Source of the DNA: Streptomyces beijiangensis
GTDB taxonomy: Bacteria; Actinomycetota; Actinomycetes; Streptomycetales; Streptomycetaceae
DNA length: 40,954 nt
Assembly: GCF_017315755.1 (NCBI RefSeq)
Contig: NZ_JAFLRJ010000001.1
Location: 1-40,954, forward strand
Direction: 5' to 3'
The notes under the pieces are model-generated. The model did no database searches. It was given only the letters and a program-made list of their open reading frames with translations, and had not been told where the DNA came from. Positions 34,387-40,954 of this stretch are shown piece after piece (positions within the stretch are counted from its first letter, which is position 1; each line of letters begins with the position of its first letter). The translations under genes were made by a program, and so were the position numbers.

Positions 34387-35654
34387 CAACACTGCCGGGC
34401 CTCCTCACGGCGTCCGACTACAACGTCGAGGCGATCCGCAAGGACTTCCCCTTGCTGGACCGTGTGGTCCACGACGGGAAGAAGATCGTCTACCTGGACA
34501 ACGCGGCCACTTCGCAGAAGCCGCGCCAGGTGCTCGACGCGCTCACCGAGTACTACGAGCAGCACAACGCCAACGTCCACCGCGGCGTGCACGTGCTTGC
34601 CGAGGAGGCCACGGCACTGTACGAGGGCGCCCGCGACAAGGTCGCCGCCTTCATCAACGCGCCGAGCCGCGACGAGGTCATCTTCACCAAGAACGCCTCG
34701 GAGTCGCTCAACCTCGTCGCCAACATGCTGGGCTGGGCCGACGAGCCCTACCGGGTGGACCGCGAGACCGAGATCGTCATCACGGAGATGGAGCACCACT
34801 CCAACATCGTGCCGTGGCAGCTGCTCTCGCAGCGCACGGGCGCGAAGCTGAAGTGGTTCGGCATCACCGACGACGGCCGCCTCGACCTGTCCAACATCGA
34901 AGAGATCATCACCGAGAAGACGAAGATCGTCTCCTTCACGCTGGTCTCCAACATCATGGGCACGATCAACCCGGTCGAGGCGATCATCCGCCGCGCCCAG
35001 CAGGTCGGCGCGCTCGTCTGCATCGACGCCTCGCAGGCAGCCCCGCACATGGTGCTCGACGTCCAGGCGCTGCAGGCCGACTTCGTGGCCTTCACCGGCC
35101 ACAAGATGGTCGGTCCCACGGGCATCGGCGTTCTCTGGGGCCGCCAGGAGCTCCTGGAGGACCTGCCGCCGTTCCTCGGTGGCGGCGAGATGATCGAGAC
35201 CGTGTCGATGCACTCGTCGACGTACGCTCCCGCGCCGCACAAGTTCGAGGCGGGTACGCCCCCGATCGCCCAGGCCGTCGGCCTCGGTGCGGCCGTGGAC
35301 TACCTCTCCGCGATCGGCATGGACAAGATCGAGGCGCACGAGCACGCGATCACCGCGTACGCGATGAAGCGGCTCGGGGAGATCCCCGACCTGCGGTTCA
35401 TCGGTCCTGACACGGCCGAGAACCGCGCCGCGACGATCTCCTTCACGCTCGGCGACATCCACCCGCACGACGTGGGCCAGGTCCTCGACGAGCAGGGCAT
35501 CGCGGTCCGGGTCGGCCACCACTGCGCGCGGCCCGTCTGCCTGCGGTACGGAATTCCTGCGACGACGCGAGCGTCGTTCTATCTGTACTCCACGCCCGGC
35601 GAGGTCGATGCCTTGGTCGATGGCCTGGAGCACGTACGGAACTTCTTCGGATAG
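34383..35654 (+). CDS. sufS: Cysteine desulfurase SufS
   Basis: 423 residues from GTG 34383. It is a class II PLP-dependent desulfurase that supplies sulfur. Seen: YLDNAATSQKP, NVHRGVHVLAEEAT, EMEHHSNIVPWQLL, the PLP Lys241 in FTGHKMVGPTGIGVLWG, and the persulfide Cys381 in RVGHHCARPVC. A SufU-type acceptor follows, as in Gram-positive systems. Length is typical. The stop is 12 bases before sufU. Confidence 0.97.
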   Translation: MTTLPGLLTASDYNVEAIRKDFPLLDRVVHDGKKIVYLDNAATSQKPRQVLDALTEYYEQHNANVHRGVHVLAEEATALYEGARDKVAAFINAPSRDEVIFTKNASESLNLVANMLGWADEPYRVDRETEIVITEMEHHSNIVPWQLLSQRTGAKLKWFGITDDGRLDLSNIEEIITEKTKIVSFTLVSNIMGTINPVEAIIRRAQQVGALVCIDASQAAPHMVLDVQALQADFVAFTGHKMVGPTGIGVLWGRQELLEDLPPFLGGGEMIETVSMHSSTYAPAPHKFEAGTPPIAQAVGLGAAVDYLSAIGMDKIEAHEHAITAYAMKRLGEIPDLRFIGPDTAENRAATISFTLGDIHPHDVGQVLDEQGIAVRVGHHCARPVCLRYGIPATTRASFYLYSTPGEVDALVDGLEHVRNFFG

Positions 35655-35666
35655 GGACTGGGGATC

Positions 35667-36128
35667 GTGAAGCTGGATTCGATGTACCAGGAAGTCATCC
35701 TGGACCACTACAAGCACCCGCACGGGCGCGGTCTCCGGGACGGCGACGCCGAGGTGCACCACGTCAACCCGACGTGCGGCGACGAGATCACGCTGCGCGT
35801 GAAGTACGACGGCGACCGCATCGCGGACATCTCGTACGAGGGCCAGGGCTGCTCGATCAGCCAGGCCAGCGCCTCCGTGCTCAACGAGCTGCTGGTCGGC
35901 AAGGAGCTCGAGGACGCGCAGAAGATCCAGGCCGCGTTCCTGGAGCTGATGCAGTCCAAGGGCAAGCTGGAGCCGGATGACGCGATGGAGGAGATCCTGG
36001 AGGACGCGGTCGCGTTCGCCGGAGTCTCCAAGTACCCCGCCCGTGTGAAGTGCGCGCTGCTCAGCTGGATGGCGTGGAAGGACGCGACCGCTCAGGCGCT
36101 GGGCGAGTCCGAAAGGAAGACAGCATGA
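35667..36128 (+). CDS. sufU: Sulfur acceptor SufU
   Basis: 153 residues from GTG 35667. SufU is a zinc-bound, IscU-like protein that takes persulfide from SufS in Gram-positive bacteria. Seen: the three conserved Cys, Cys37 (NPTCGDE), Cys62 (GQGCSISQAS) and Cys129 (RVKCALLSW), and Asp39. The short insertion between the second and third Cys (LELMQSKGKLEPDDAMEE) is the SufU hallmark relative to IscU. It overlaps sufT by 4 bases (ATGA). Confidence 0.95.
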   Translation: MKLDSMYQEVILDHYKHPHGRGLRDGDAEVHHVNPTCGDEITLRVKYDGDRIADISYEGQGCSISQASASVLNELLVGKELEDAQKIQAAFLELMQSKGKLEPDDAMEEILEDAVAFAGVSKYPARVKCALLSWMAWKDATAQALGESERKTA

Positions 36129-36463
36129 GCGACAGTGAGACCTTGACGACCAAGCCGGCCTCTGAGGAAGAGGTCCGCGAGGCGCTGTACGACGTCGTCG
36201 ACCCCGAGCTGGGCATCGACGTCGTCAACCTGGGCCTGATCTACGGCATCCACGTCGACGACGCGAACATCGCCACCCTCGACATGACCCTGACGTCCGC
36301 GGCCTGCCCGCTGACCGATGTCATCGAGGACCAGGCGAAGTCGGCGACCGAGGGCATCGTCAACGAACTGAAGATCAACTGGGTCTGGATGCCGCCGTGG
36401 GGCCCGGACAAGATCACGGACGACGGCCGCGAGCAGCTGCGCGCGCTCGGCTTCAACGTCTGA
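36125..36463 (+). CDS. sufT: SufT/DUF59 (MIP18-like) Fe-S maturation factor
   Basis: 112 residues from ATG 36125. It shows the DUF59 pattern: EEEVREALYDVVDPELGIDVVNLGLIYGI, the conserved Cys in LTSAACPLTDVIEDQ, and WVWMPPWGPDKITDDGREQLRALGF. In other bacteria SufT supports Fe-S protein maturation, mainly under high demand. It is the last gene of the suf operon and is followed by a strong hairpin. Confidence 0.94.
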   Translation: MSDSETLTTKPASEEEVREALYDVVDPELGIDVVNLGLIYGIHVDDANIATLDMTLTSAACPLTDVIEDQAKSATEGIVNELKINWVWMPPWGPDKITDDGREQLRALGFNV

Positions 36464-36490
36464 TCCGAGCCTGATCCGCAACACCCCTGA

Positions 36491-36523
36491 ACGGCCCCGG
36501 TGCACCGAGTGCACCGGGGCCGT
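36491..36523 (+). terminator. Terminator of the suf operon
   Basis: A perfect 15-bp stem (36491-36505 with 36509-36523) with a 3-base loop, 27 bases after the sufT stop. Confidence 0.92.
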
Positions 36524-36554
36524 CCGGCGTTGTTCGCCTTCCGTACGTACGCCG

Positions 36555-36573
36555 TGCGCCGACAGTTGGCGCA
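36555..36573 (+). repeat. Small inverted repeat in the suf-distal spacer
   Basis: TGCGCC (36555-36560) pairs with GGCGCA (36568-36573). The 277-base spacer 36464-36740 otherwise holds the suf terminator and the hairpin described at 36714; no gene is seen in it. Confidence 0.4.
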
Positions 36574-36713
36574 GGAACCGGAACCTTCTCGTCGAGATCA
36601 CACGGGGATCATCACGACGAGAGGGACACCCAGTGCAGTCGTACGTTGCGCTAAAGCAAGCTTTGCGAGGGCGCCCGGGGATGTCGCGCCGACGTGCTCT
36701 TCCGGCCGGGGGT

Positions 36714-36731
36714 CCGGGGGTTGTCCCCCGG
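36714..36731 (+). repeat. Hairpin next to the ribosome site of the 36741 gene
   Basis: CCGGGGG (36714-36720) pairs with CCCCCGG (36725-36731) around TTGT. It directly abuts the SD-like GGAAGG (36731-36736) and resembles a recurrent GC-rich Streptomyces intergenic motif. It could restrain translation initiation. Confidence 0.6.
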
Positions 36732-36740
36732 GAAGGCACA

Positions 36741-38120
36741 GTGCTTTCCCGCCGCACGGCGATCGCCGCCGCGAGCGGTCTGCTTACGCTGGCCGTCATG
36801 GGCCTCAACACACCTGCACAGGCGGTGAGTTACGGCACGCCGACCATCGCGCTCTCGGCCGCGTACCTCTCCGGCGCCGTCGGTGCGACCGCCGACCCCG
36901 CCGTCACCGTGACCCTCGCCCAGAGCGGCGCCGACGTCTCGGCGCTGACCGTGGCCGCATCCGCCAGCTCCAAGTCCTCCGTCGCCGGTACGGGCGACGT
37001 GACGGTCACCGGGACCGGGGCGACCCGGACGGTGACCGTGGGCGCCCATGCGCGGGGGTACACCGATCTGACCCTCAAGGTGACCGGGCTCGGCGGGAAG
37101 ACCGCCACCAAGACGCTGCACTACGCCGCGTCCGCCGCCGTCCAGTACGGGCCGCAGACCCGGTACCTCACCGGTTCCTCCGACGCGTCGGCCGCCGTCG
37201 ACGTGGGTGACGGGTACGTGGTCGTCGCCGACGACGAGTCCAACGTGCTGCGGCTGTACAGCCGTTCGGCGTCCGGGGCGCCGGTGAAGACCTGGGACGT
37301 CAGCGACGCTCTCGGGGCGGACAAGGAGATCGACATCGAGGGCGCCGCCCGGGTCGGCAACACCATCTACTGGACCGGATCGCTCGGCAACAACAAGGAC
37401 GGCGAGTACAAGGCCGACCGCAACACCGTTATCACCACCACGGTGAGCGGCTCCGGGGCCAACACCGCGCTGACGGTGGCCGGTTCGTACCACAAGCTCC
37501 GTGACGACCTGGTCGCCTGGGACAAGATGAACGGCAACGGCTACGGCTTCGCGGCGGGCGTGGCCGACGGCCAGGTGCCCAAGCAGATCGACGGGTTCAA
37601 CGTCGAGGGTCTTGAGTTCGCGCCGGGATCCACCACGACCGCGTACATCGGATTCCGCGCGCCGCTCGTACCGCCGAAGGGAGGCGGCAAGGGGTTGATC
37701 GTGCCCGTCACCAACATCGACAAGGTTCTCGGCAGCGGGGCGAAGGCCGTCTTCGGTACGCCGATCGAGCTGGACCTGGGCGGGCTCGCGATCCGGGACA
37801 TCCGGAAGAACGCCGCGAACCAGTACCTGATCGTGGCCGGTTCATGGGCCGCCGACGACAACAGCGACCCGTATGCCCTCTACTCCTGGGACGGGGTCGC
37901 GGCGCACGCCCCGGTCAAGCGGATCGACCTGCCGACCAGTGACCCGGGCGGCTGGGAGGCCGTGGTGGACGTACCGGACCTGAGCGTCTCCGGTGCGCAG
38001 GCGCAGCTGATCACCGACGACGGTTCGGCCGACCTCTACGGTGACGGCACAGAGGCGAAGGACCTCTCCCACGACGAGTGGAAGAAGTCCCGCGCCACGT
38101 GGTTCACGGTGACTCCGTAG
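36741..38120 (+). CDS. Secreted protein of unknown function with a twin-Arg-like signal peptide
   Basis: 459 residues from GTG 36741, with GGAAGG upstream. The signal peptide is MLSRRTAIAAASGLLTLAVMGLNTPAQA; the SRRT before the core suggests Tat export but lacks the full motif, so Sec is also possible. An Ala/Thr/Ser-rich, immunoglobulin-like first domain (about residues 30-135) leads into a second region with EIDIEGAARVGNTIYWTGSLGNNKDGE, FNVEGLEFAPGSTTTAYIGFRAPLVPP and LAIRDIRKNAANQYLIVAG. These repeated strand patterns look like a beta-propeller and resemble proteins annotated DUF3616; I am only moderately sure. The start was set at the GTG, not at the in-frame GTG 36633, because the extra 36 residues lack coding character. 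Its 3' end overlaps the convergent membrane-protein gene by 17 bases. Confidence 0.8.
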   Translation: MLSRRTAIAAASGLLTLAVMGLNTPAQAVSYGTPTIALSAAYLSGAVGATADPAVTVTLAQSGADVSALTVAASASSKSSVAGTGDVTVTGTGATRTVTVGAHARGYTDLTLKVTGLGGKTATKTLHYAASAAVQYGPQTRYLTGSSDASAAVDVGDGYVVVADDESNVLRLYSRSASGAPVKTWDVSDALGADKEIDIEGAARVGNTIYWTGSLGNNKDGEYKADRNTVITTTVSGSGANTALTVAGSYHKLRDDLVAWDKMNGNGYGFAAGVADGQVPKQIDGFNVEGLEFAPGSTTTAYIGFRAPLVPPKGGGKGLIVPVTNIDKVLGSGAKAVFGTPIELDLGGLAIRDIRKNAANQYLIVAGSWAADDNSDPYALYSWDGVAAHAPVKRIDLPTSDPGGWEAVVDVPDLSVSGAQAQLITDDGSADLYGDGTEAKDLSHDEWKKSRATWFTVTP

Positions 38121-39222
38121 CGTTCCCCGCTGCCGCCTGGACGAGCACGGGGGCCAGGTCCTCCTTGCGGAAGCGCTGGTCGACGTAGAGCAGACCCGTC
38201 ATCAGCTGGGGGAAGGTGACGGTGATCACCTGGCTGATCAGCTGGCCGAGCATGCCGAGCGCGAAATAGAAGGAGATGACGGTGACGATCTGGGCGGTGC
38301 CCGCGTCTTCACCGAGCGTTGCCGTGGGGAAGCTGCCCAGGAGGGTGAAGGGCATCTGGACGAAGTAGCCCGTGATGGCGGCCATCACGGAGGAGAGGGC
38401 CGAGATCCCGAAGATCCTCCACCAGGAGCCCTTCACCAGCTGCGAGGAGCGGCGCAGCGCGTCGACGGGGCGCCGGCCCTCGAAGACCACGGCGGAGGGG
38501 GCCAGGCTGAACTTCACGTAGAGCCAGACCGCGAGCGGGACGACCGTCAGGATCAGCAGCGGGATCAGGGCGATCAGAGCCGCCGGGCTGTCGTTGCTGA
38601 CCGCGATCACGATCAGGGCGATGAACCCGCCCACGATCAGGAACAGCGGCACCACGGTGGCCAGTCCGGACAGCAGTACGGCGCCGAGCACGGCGGGCAT
38701 GCGCGAGAAGGCGCGGCGCCAGACCGATGCGTAGGTCGCGGGCTTGCCGAGTACGCCGTCCTGGAGCACGGTTGCGCAGGTCGCGTACATCATGGCCGTA
38801 CAGAACATGATCAGGAGCAGGGCGACCACCCAGAGGGCGATGAAGCCGAACACCAGCGAACGGACGTCGGGCCAGGTGAGGTGGGGCTGGCGGTCATCGT
38901 CGAACACGGTGTGGAAGGTGTCCGAGAACGTGGCGTACAGGATGCCGATGATCGCGACGACGGCTGTCGCCGCCCCTCCGTAGAGGGTCGCGGCAATGCC
39001 GAGCAGGGGCTTCCAGTAGCGGCCGATCGCGGACATCGCGCCACTGAGCATGTCGCCGACCTGCAGCGGCCGCAGCGGGATCACGCCTGGCTTGGGCGCC
39101 TCCGGCGGCCCCCAGCCGCCACCCCATCCGGGGCCAGGGCCGGGCGGTCCTCCGTAGCCGGGTGGCCCGCCGTACCCGGGTGGTCCTCCGTATGCCCCGC
39201 CCCAACCCGCGTCCTGCGTCAT
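38104..39222 (-). CDS. Polytopic membrane protein with Gly/Pro/Tyr-rich N-terminus
   Basis: 372 residues from ATG 39222, with AAGGGGGA upstream. The cytoplasmic N-terminus repeats GYGGPP three times (about residues 13-30), followed by GVIPLRPLQVGDMLSGAMSAIGRYWKP and about six hydrophobic segments. This is the layout of Streptomyces proteins annotated as glycerophosphodiester-phosphodiesterase membrane-domain or DUF-type proteins; no catalytic residues for the enzyme are visible. FEGRRPVDALRRSSQLVKGSWWRIFG is a typical family stretch. The role is unknown. It lies 60 bases after the nucleoside hydrolase on the same strand and may be co-transcribed. The 3' end overlaps the convergent secreted-protein gene. 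Confidence 0.85.
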   Translation of the reverse strand: MTQDAGWGGAYGGPPGYGGPPGYGGPPGPGPGWGGGWGPPEAPKPGVIPLRPLQVGDMLSGAMSAIGRYWKPLLGIAATLYGGAATAVVAIIGILYATFSDTFHTVFDDDRQPHLTWPDVRSLVFGFIALWVVALLLIMFCTAMMYATCATVLQDGVLGKPATYASVWRRAFSRMPAVLGAVLLSGLATVVPLFLIVGGFIALIVIAVSNDSPAALIALIPLLILTVVPLAVWLYVKFSLAPSAVVFEGRRPVDALRRSSQLVKGSWWRIFGISALSSVMAAITGYFVQMPFTLLGSFPTATLGEDAGTAQIVTVISFYFALGMLGQLISQVITVTFPQLMTGLLYVDQRFRKEDLAPVLVQAAAGNATESP

Positions 39223-39282
39223 GCTGTTCCCCCTTGATGTGCCGACCGGTGATTCCGTACCGGACGGCACAAGATAGCCGCC

Positions 39283-40257
39283 TCAGGCGCTGGGCCAGCG
39301 CAGCAGGTTCTCGGTGAAGTGGGCGCTGAAGTTCCGCGGGCCCTTGCCGAGAGCCACCCGGCCCGTCTGCAGAGTGCGCGCCTTGATGGCATCGCTGTAC
39401 GCGTAGGTGCGGGCCTCGTCGGCCGGGAGGAAGACGGTCTGGCCTCGGGTGAGTTCGCTGGCGCACTCCACCACGATCGTGCCGTCGGCCGCCGTGACGA
39501 ACGATTCGTCGGCCGCCACGCCCACCGCCAGGGGGTCGTGCAGCGGGCAGTCCGGCTGGCCCGCGTTCACGTCGTAGGACTTGAGGTAGTGGCGCATCAG
39601 GTTGGCGGTGAGCTCCTGGCCCGGACCCGCGGCCACGAGCGTGTCCAGGTCGCCCTGGGTGAAGCGCCAGGCGTGCGTCGCGTCCAGGCCGACCATCGTG
39701 TACGGGGCTCCCGACGTGACCACGATGTCGGTGGCCTCGGGGTCGGCCCAGACGTTGAACTCGGCGACGGGGGTGATGTTTCCGGTGTGTACGGCACCGC
39801 CCATGAAGACCAGCTTCTTCAGCCGCCTGGCCAGGTCGGGGTCCTCGATGAGGGCCGCGGCGACGTTGGTCAGGGGGCCGGTGGCGACGAGGGTGAGCTC
39901 GCCCTCGTACTCCTTGGAGAGGCGGAGGATCGCCTGGACCGCGGACTCGGTCTGGTGGGGCGCGGTGGAGTCGGGGATGATCTCGTCGCCGAGACCGTTC
40001 TCGCCGTGGAAGCCGCCGGAGTCGGGGCTGATACGGCTGAGGGTGCGCCCGACGCCGCGGTACACGGGGACGTCGCCGTCGATGCGCAGGGCGCGGGTCA
40101 GTGCGCGGGCATTGCGGTACGTGTGGTCGAGCGGGACGTTTCCGGCGACCGCGGTGAAGGCCTTGAGGTCCCACAGGCCGGTGCCCAGGAGGTACTGCAG
40201 GGCCACGGCGTCGTCGAGACCAGGGTCGCTGTCCAGGATGATCGGGGAGCGGTTCAC
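39283..40257 (-). CDS. Nucleoside hydrolase (IUNH family)
   Basis: 324 residues if started at GTG 40257, or 329 from ATG 40272. I prefer the GTG because the sequence ATGGAGGTACCCCC places a perfect GGAGG 7 bases before it, making that ATG part of the ribosome site. Seen: the calcium-site DSDPGLDDAVAL at the N-terminus, LVATGPLTNVAAAL, FMGGAVHTGNITPVAEFNVWADPEA, and the second Asp-containing CPLHDPLAV. These enzymes split the N-glycosidic bond of ribonucleosides for salvage. The substrate base is not predictable here. It may form a two-gene unit with the downstream membrane protein. Confidence 0.93.
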   Translation of the reverse strand: MNRSPIILDSDPGLDDAVALQYLLGTGLWDLKAFTAVAGNVPLDHTYRNARALTRALRIDGDVPVYRGVGRTLSRISPDSGGFHGENGLGDEIIPDSTAPHQTESAVQAILRLSKEYEGELTLVATGPLTNVAAALIEDPDLARRLKKLVFMGGAVHTGNITPVAEFNVWADPEATDIVVTSGAPYTMVGLDATHAWRFTQGDLDTLVAAGPGQELTANLMRHYLKSYDVNAGQPDCPLHDPLAVGVAADESFVTAADGTIVVECASELTRGQTVFLPADEARTYAYSDAIKARTLQTGRVALGKGPRNFSAHFTENLLRWPSA

Positions 40258-40355
40258 CGGGGGTACCTCCATGGTGCGAGTGGGTTCGTCCGGAATGCTA
40301 CGGGGCCCGCCGATATCTGGTTGCCGCAGGTGGGATGCGGTGTTGGAGTGACCGC

Positions 40356-40954
40356 ATGAACAGTGATGCGGTGCGTGCGGTATTCGACCGGCAGATGCGG
40401 CGGGAGACCCCGGGGGACGGTCCGGGTGTGCGGGTGGAGCGTGCGGGTGATGTCGTACGGCAGACGGGCGGGGGCGGCGACTGGAACGGAGTCCTCTGGT
40501 CGGGCCTGGGCGAGGACGGTGCGGACGCGGATGCGGTGATCGCGGCGCAGGTGAAGCACTTCGGGGCGCTGGGGCTGGAATTCGAGTGGAAGCTCTACTC
40601 GCACGACACGCCCCACGACCTGGGGGCGCGGCTGGCGGCGGCCGGATTCGAGGCGGAGCCGGCCGAGGCGCTGATGGTCGCGGAGGTCGCGGAGCTGCCG
40701 ACGGAGGTGCGGCTGCCCGAGGGGGTGCGGCTGGTGCCCGTCACCGATGCGGCAGGTGTACGGCTGATGGGGGAGGCCCACGACGAGGCCTTCGGCTCGG
40801 ACAGTTCGCGGATCCAGCACCAGGTGCTGACCCGCCTTGAGGCCGACCCGGAGGGGCTCGTCGCCGTCCTGGCCATGGCGGGGGACCGGCCGGTGTGCGC
40901 GGCGCGGATCGAGTTCCAGACGGGGACGGACTTCGCGAGCCTGTGGGGCGGGGG
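40356..40954 (+). CDS. GNAT-family N-acetyltransferase, C-terminus cut by window edge
   Basis: ATG 40356 opens a frame with no stop to the window end (199 codons). An N-terminal segment of about 105 residues (WNGVLWSGLGEDGADADAVIAAQVKHF, KLYSHDTPHDLGARLAAAGFEAEPAEALM) resembles the first half of two-domain GNAT proteins; the second starts at EVRLPEGVRLVPVTDAAGVRLMGEAHDEAFG. The VLAMAGDRPVCAARIEF strand pair is typical of the GNAT core, with the acetyl-CoA loop expected beyond the edge. It is divergent from the nucleoside hydrolase, 98 bases away. The substrate is unknown. Confidence 0.8.
   Translation, partial: MNSDAVRAVFDRQMRRETPGDGPGVRVERAGDVVRQTGGGGDWNGVLWSGLGEDGADADAVIAAQVKHFGALGLEFEWKLYSHDTPHDLGARLAAAGFEAEPAEALMVAEVAELPTEVRLPEGVRLVPVTDAAGVRLMGEAHDEAFGSDSSRIQHQVLTRLEADPEGLVAVLAMAGDRPVCAARIEFQTGTDFASLWGG

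Noticed and set aside
36633..36740. Earlier in-frame GTG for the secreted-protein gene
   Set aside because: It would bury the signal peptide behind 36 residues translated from a hairpin region.
40258..40272. ATG 40272 as the start of the nucleoside hydrolase
   Set aside because: The ATG is followed by GAGG and forms the ribosome site for GTG 40257, which is 7 bases away. It cannot be excluded fully.

Overview
The window is high-GC DNA (around 70 percent by eye) with GTG and TTG starts, very tight gene coupling and a gene order that is classic for Streptomyces. I recognise uvrC-rapZ-yvcK-whiA, then gap-pgk-tpiA-secG, an rbpA-type gene, pgi, the tkt-tal-zwf-opcA-pgl operon, ctaB/ctaA and the suf operon. 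It is almost certainly a core-chromosome segment of a Streptomyces or close relative. I saw no rRNA, tRNA, CRISPR array, insertion sequence or prophage.

Layout. 1-2357: an HTH regulator cut by the left edge, divergent from a secreted papain-like cysteine protease and a secreted, membrane-anchored partner. 2423-7440: four overlapping genes, uvrC (excision repair), rapZ, yvcK/glmR and whiA (sporulation regulator). 7651-10599: a large secreted M14 zinc carboxypeptidase. 10804-16561: lower glycolysis (gap, pgk, tpiA), secG, an RbpA-family RNA polymerase-binding protein and pgi. 16668-23280 (minus): pgl, opcA, zwf, tal and tkt, read as one operon from tkt, covering the pentose phosphate pathway. 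23582-27149: ctaB (haem O synthase), a small unknown gene, an amidohydrolase with a TTA codon, and ctaA (haem A synthase). 27193-29757 (minus): an ABC-2 exporter pair and an AAC(3)-type acetyltransferase. 29918-36463: sufR-sufB-sufD-Rieske-sufC-sufS-sufU-sufT, a complete iron-sulfur cluster assembly operon. 36741-40954: a secreted protein of unknown role, a membrane protein, a nucleoside hydrolase and a GNAT gene cut by the right edge.

How the genes fit together. Pgi sits next to zwf/opcA/pgl/tal/tkt, so glucose-6-phosphate partitioning is encoded in two converging transcription units separated by one strong bidirectional hairpin. CtaB and CtaA together make haem A for cytochrome oxidase. The suf operon appears self-regulated: a CAAC-N6-GTTG SufR-type operator sits on a predicted leaderless promoter whose -10 lies 6 bases before the sufR GTG.

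I did not find a clearly new multi-gene system. The points most worth follow-up are regulatory or structural: the leaderless sufR promoter with its operator and a possible iron box, repeated GTTCAC boxes between the HTH gene and the protease pair, tandem repeats at successive junctions of the rapZ-yvcK-whiA operon, the TTA codon in the amidohydrolase, and two convergent gene pairs whose stop codons overlap.
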